DNA of 17,833 nt from an uncultured Oscillibacter sp. (lineage in GTDB: Bacteria > Bacillota > Clostridia > Oscillospirales > Oscillospiraceae): NCBI GenBank assembly GCA_904393855.1, contig CAJFNE010000017.1, positions 1 to 17,833 of the forward strand. The letters run 5' to 3'. The notes under the pieces are model-generated. The model was not told the DNA's origin, did not search any database, and saw only the letters and a program-made list of their open reading frames with translations. Below are positions 15,376-17,833 of the stretch, one piece after another. The position numbers and the translations under genes are program-made. The stretch's first letter is position 1; each line of letters opens with the position of its first letter.

Positions 15376-16146
15376 TTGCAGACCTTTCTGGCCGTCACGC
15401 CGGGGGAGGAACAGGCCGCGGCCCGGTTCCGCCGCCCGCTGGCCCATGTGGCCTACCGCATCGGGACGGAGTCCGTTCTGCTGCGGCGGAACCTGCTGCT
15501 GCAGACCCGGGGCGGGCTGCTGTCCGTCAGTGACCGGGACGCCCCTCCCATCGACGACCCCGGCGCCCTCTGCGCGGCGGTACTGCGGGAGTGCAGCCGG
15601 CGAGGCTACCAGGGCGTCCTGCTGGACTTTGAGGAGCCGTCCCGCCCGGACCGGCGGGACTTTGTCCGGCAGCTGGGGGCGGCCCTGGCACCCGCCCGCC
15701 GGACCCTCTACGTGCCGGAGGCCTACGGAGCCTGCTCCGCCAGCGCCGTGGTCCTCATCAACGCCGCCGTCTCCGGCGGCAGCTTCACGGATTTTCTCCG
15801 GGAGACCGCCCGGGAGCACGGGGCCCCGGGGCGGCTGGCCCTGGACCTGGAGCGGCTGCGGATGGACTTCCCCCTCCCCGCCCCCACCGGCTGCGGGACT
15901 CCCCTCTCCGGCGAGGAGCTGCGGCGGCTGATGGAGCGGGAGTCCCCGGCGGTCTTCTTCTCTCCGGAGCTGTGCGCCCGGTATTTTACCTATACGCAGG
16001 ACGGAGAGCACCACTTCGTCCTCTTTGACGACGCGGACACCCTGCGCCAGAAGCTGCTGGCTGGAACCGCCCTGGGCTACGCCGCCGCCTTCTTCATGTG
16101 GCCGGAGATCCAGGACATCGCCGGGGCGCTGTTCCAGCCATCCTGA
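15376..16146 (+). CDS. Divergent GH18-like (TIM-barrel) protein
   Basis: 256 residues. It starts at a TTG with GGGGGAG 6 nt upstream; no ATG fits better. No signal peptide or LysM domain is seen. GYQGVLLDFEEP (about 78-88) aligns with the GH18 strand-4 motif of spore-cortex enzymes such as SleL/YaaH, which has YDGVNIDFE. The last Asp and catalytic Glu remain (D84, E86) but the first Asp is Gln. The ending (FVLFDDADTLRQKLLAG, then GYAAAFFMWPE) matches the last barrel strands of that family. It may be a small peptidoglycan or chitin-type hydrolase or a degenerate relative; activity is uncertain. It is closed by a strong terminator shared with rpsU. Confidence 0.7.
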   Translation: MQTFLAVTPGEEQAAARFRRPLAHVAYRIGTESVLLRRNLLLQTRGGLLSVSDRDAPPIDDPGALCAAVLRECSRRGYQGVLLDFEEPSRPDRRDFVRQLGAALAPARRTLYVPEAYGACSASAVVLINAAVSGGSFTDFLRETAREHGAPGRLALDLERLRMDFPLPAPTGCGTPLSGEELRRLMERESPAVFFSPELCARYFTYTQDGEHHFVLFDDADTLRQKLLAGTALGYAAAFFMWPEIQDIAGALFQPS

Positions 16147-16148
16147 TG

Positions 16149-16183
16149 AAAAAAACGCTGTGCCGGCGGCACAGCGTTTTTTT
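16149..16183. terminator. Bidirectional terminator between the GH18-like gene and rpsU
   Basis: A perfect 16-bp stem (AAAAAAACGCTGTGCC, GGC loop, complement) ends in seven T on the plus strand. The A tract gives a matching T tract on the minus strand, so it ends both converging genes, 4 nt from the rpsU stop. Confidence 0.93.
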
Positions 16184-16186
16184 GCA

Positions 16187-16369
16187 TCAATAGTAGCGCT
16201 TCTTGTTCTTGCGAGCGGCCTCAGACTTCTTGCGGCGCTTGACGCTGGGGCTCTCATAGTGCTCTCTCTTACGGACCTCGGCAATCACGCCCGCCTTCGC
16301 GCAGCTGCGCTTAAAGCGTTTCAGGGCGCTGTCGATGGACTCGCCGTCCTTCACATGAATTTCAGACAT
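16187..16369 (-). CDS. rpsU: 30S ribosomal protein S21
   Basis: 60 residues, standard size. S21 is a basic protein of the small-subunit platform near the 3' end of 16S rRNA and acts in initiation. The N-terminal domain ([19 protein letters not shown]) and the Arg/Lys-rich tail ([18 protein letters not shown]) are typical of Gram-positive S21. The ATG at 16369 has a GGAGGGAGGG site upstream. It is a single-gene unit with a consensus promoter and a leader of about 70 nt that can form a hairpin close to the ribosome site. Confidence 0.97.
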   Translation of the reverse strand: MSEIHVKDGESIDSALKRFKRSCAKAGVIAEVRKREHYESPSVKRRKKSEAARKNKKRYY

Positions 16370-16390
16370 CTATATTTCCCTCCCTCCGAG

Positions 16391-16413
16391 GTATCCGGCT
16401 CTATCCAGGATAC
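16391..16413 (-). promoter_or_regulatory. Hairpin in the rpsU 5' leader
   Basis: GTATCC and GGATAC can pair in the transcript around an 11-nt loop, ending about 3 nt before the GGAGGGAGGG ribosome site of rpsU. Ribosomal protein leaders often carry autoregulatory structures, but a 6-bp stem alone is weak evidence. Confidence 0.3.
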
Positions 16414-16446
16414 TTGAAAGGCCATTATCATGGCGTTAACATGATT

Positions 16447-16475
16447 ATTATACGGACCTTTTCCAGAGTTGTCAA
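16447..16475 (-). promoter_or_regulatory. Promoter of rpsU
   Basis: Perfect -35 TTGACA (16470-16475) and perfect -10 TATAAT (16447-16452) on the minus strand with a 17-nt spacer, the ideal SigA arrangement expected for a ribosomal protein gene. Confidence 0.9.
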
Positions 16476-16487
16476 GGGATTTTGCAG

Positions 16488-16504
16488 AAAAACGCGGTTT
16501 CCGC
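16488..16504 (-). terminator. Weak terminator after the CpeT-like gene
   Basis: On the minus strand GCGG-AAA-CCGC is followed by G and five T, 14 nt past the gene stop. The stem is only 4 bp, so it is a weak candidate. No better hairpin is seen between this gene and the rpsU promoter. Confidence 0.35.
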
Positions 16505-16518
16505 CAGAGAAAAAGCCG

Positions 16519-17079
16519 TCATTTCTCCTCCCTGCGCCGGTAGAGAATGGGAAGATCATAGCCGAATGTCCGCTTCCCGTTCACCTCCATGGTCTCGGTG
16601 ACCTCCAGCACCTCGGGGGAAAAGCGCTCGTATAGGGTAAACTTCAGTACCGGGGAGAACATGCTGACGCTGCCGCCCTCCCACACACCGTCGCGGAGGG
16701 TATAGAGCGCCGGGGTGAACCGCTCGGAGACCCGCAGCTCCCCGTAGGGCAGCACCGGCATCGTCTGGTAGGAGAGTTCCTCCCCCTCGGACCCTTTCGG
16801 CAGCTGGTAGGAGGTCAGCTTCACGCCGTCTTCCTCCTCCGTGAAGAGGAACAGATGGGGCGAGGCATGGGTCTTTCCGCCGGAGGTGTAGTAGCTCTCC
16901 TCCAGCACGAATTTTCCGGCAAAATCCACGGGGAGCCCGGCGATCTTGTCGTTGCAGACGGTGTTCACATGCTCCGCCAGGGGCAGCTCCGGGCCATCGG
17001 TCCGCCGCAGCTCCTCCAGCTGGCGGGTGTTATCAAAGTGTCCGCACAGAATTTCCAGAAAATCATCCAACCGGCTCAT
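16519..17079 (-). CDS. Hypothetical protein with CpcT/CpeT-like features
   Basis: 186 residues, soluble, no signal peptide. The pattern LEILCGHFDNTRQ at the start, then FVLEESYY and a beta-rich remainder with PHLFLF, recalls the CpcT/CpeT fold. In cyanobacteria that family attaches bilins to phycobiliproteins; a lyase function is not expected here and is not claimed. The match is from memory of the pattern and could be wrong. The start is the ATG at 17079: the AAGGAGG site (17086-17092) touches the alternative ATG at 17085 but is 6 nt from this one. It follows leuS by 46 nt on the same strand and may be cotranscribed with it. Confidence 0.75.
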   Translation of the reverse strand: MSRLDDFLEILCGHFDNTRQLEELRRTDGPELPLAEHVNTVCNDKIAGLPVDFAGKFVLEESYYTSGGKTHASPHLFLFTEEEDGVKLTSYQLPKGSEGEELSYQTMPVLPYGELRVSERFTPALYTLRDGVWEGGSVSMFSPVLKFTLYERFSPEVLEVTETMEVNGKRTFGYDLPILYRRREEK

Positions 17080-17085
17080 AGGCAT

Positions 17086-17092
17086 CCTCCTT
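17086..17092 (-). promoter_or_regulatory. Ribosome binding site that sets the CpeT-like start
   Basis: AAGGAGG on the minus strand directly abuts an ATG at 17085 (no spacing) and is 6 nt from the in-frame ATG at 17079, so the latter is the likely start. Confidence 0.7.
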
Positions 17093-17125
17093 ATGGGATT
17101 TCAACAGTGCGCGGGGTTCCAGGCC

Positions 17126-17833
17126 TTACTTCGCGGGCTTCACGATCAGGTTCACCAGACGATTCTTTACGAGGATGGTCTTGACGATCTGCATGCCCTC
17201 GGTGGCCTTCTGGACCTTCTCCACCGCCAGGGCGGCGGCCACCACGTCCTTCTCCTCGCTGTCCACCGGCATGGTGATAGCGCCCTTCAGCTTGCCGTTC
17301 ACCTGGACGGCCATGTCCACGGTGCTGGCCACGGTCTTGCTCTCGTCGTAGACAGGCCACGCCGTCTGGCAGCACATCTTGCCCTCCCGGGCGGCAAAGC
17401 CCAGCATCTCCCACAGCTCCTCGGTGATGTGGGGGGCGAAGGGGTTCAGCAGCAGGATCAGCGTCCGCATGTCGCCCCGGGTGGCGCCGTTGGCGGTCAT
17501 CTCGTTGACGGCGGTCATCATGGCGGCGATGGCGGTGTTCATCTTCAGGCTGTCCACATCGTCCGTGACCTTCTTGATGGTCTTGTGGAGGATCGGCTCA
17601 TTGGCGGGGCTGACCTCATAGCTGTCCGCCGCGCCCTCCGCCAGGTTCCACACCCGGTCCAGGAACCGCTTGGAGCCCTTCACCGCCTCGGTGGACCAGG
17701 TGGCGGCCTGCTCGAAGTCGCCCACGAACATGATATAGAGCCGCATGGTGTCGGCGCCGTACTGGTCCACGATGTCGTTGGGGTTCACCACGTTGCCCCG
17801 GGACTTGGACATCTTCTCGCCGCCCTCGCCCAG
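17126..17833 (-). CDS. leuS: Leucyl-tRNA synthetase, C-terminal part (cut by window edge)
   Basis: The last 235 residues; the frame is open to the window end, so the N-terminal part lies beyond 17833. LeuRS charges tRNA-Leu with leucine. The class I catalytic KMSKS motif is intact (17801-17815), followed by RGNVVNPNDIVDQYGADTMRLYIMF, which is characteristic of bacterial LeuRS. The helical anticodon-binding domain contains LLLNPFAPHITEELWEMLG. The C-terminal domain includes VQVNGKLKG and ends in VNLIVKPAK. No truncation or frameshift is seen in the visible part. Confidence 0.96.
   Translation of the reverse strand: MGEGGEKMSKSRGNVVNPNDIVDQYGADTMRLYIMFVGDFEQAATWSTEAVKGSKRFLDRVWNLAEGAADSYEVSPANEPILHKTIKKVTDDVDSLKMNTAIAAMMTAVNEMTANGATRGDMRTLILLLNPFAPHITEELWEMLGFAAREGKMCCQTAWPVYDESKTVASTVDMAVQVNGKLKGAITMPVDSEEKDVVAAALAVEKVQKATEGMQIVKTILVKNRLVNLIVKPAK

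Noticed and set aside
16427..16445. ATCATG/CATGAT inverted repeat near the rpsU transcription start
   Set aside because: One arm lies mostly upstream of the predicted start, so it would not fold in RNA; as a DNA operator it has no support.

Overview
The window is a stretch of bacterial chromosome with no visible phage, insertion sequence, plasmid or CRISPR signature. GC content is high (roughly 60% by eye). Genes have AGGAGG-type ribosome sites and textbook sigma-70/SigA promoters. The gene content is an acyl-CoA dehydrogenase/Etf operon of butyrate-former type, a YqeG-family phosphatase, a type II (CoaW) pantothenate kinase, and a CD1247-like zinc-ribbon protein next to efp. Together these suggest a high-GC gut Clostridia member, most likely Oscillospiraceae (Flavonifractor/Oscillibacter/Lawsonibacter-like). 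The taxon is inferred from gene content, not from a database match.

Layout: (1) 1-5372, minus strand: tRNA-Gln(CUG) with its own promoter, and upstream of it an operon of cardiolipin synthase, a TtcA-like PP-loop/iron-sulfur protein, and an 860-residue protein with a zinc ribbon and exactly 21 Sel1 repeats. (2) 5391-8440, minus: acyl-CoA (butyryl-CoA-type) dehydrogenase, etfB, etfA. It is transcribed divergently from a MarR regulator (8710-9141, plus) across a 269-bp region with tandem promoters and repeated CTTGACAAG-like sites. (3) 9196-10638, minus: nicotinate phosphoribosyltransferase, divergent from a tightly packed plus-strand operon (10895-13518) of type II pantothenate kinase, a DUF5655-like protein, an HD-domain hydrolase and a small Cys-rich protein. 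(4) 13579-15302, minus: a CD1247-like zinc-ribbon protein, EF-P with a possible 20-codon upstream ORF in its leader, and a YqeG-family HAD phosphatase. (5) 15376-16146, plus: a divergent GH18-like protein. (6) 16187-17833, minus: ribosomal protein S21, a CpeT-like hypothetical protein, and the C-terminal part of leucyl-tRNA synthetase, cut by the window edge.

Most gene blocks are closed by perfect GC-rich hairpins with T tracts, several shared by converging genes. Themes are cofactor supply (NAD via PncB, CoA via CoaW), butyrate-type redox metabolism (Acd-EtfAB), and translation (tRNA-Gln, EF-P, S21, LeuRS, a tRNA-thiolase-like protein). No clear-cut novel defence or mobile system is visible. 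The best candidates for undescribed biology are the CoaW/DUF5655/HD/Cys-protein operon, the acd-marR control region, the EF-P leader ORF, and the Cys-rich Sel1 scaffold in an operon with a cardiolipin synthase and a TtcA-like enzyme. No stretch over 300 bases lacks a gene.
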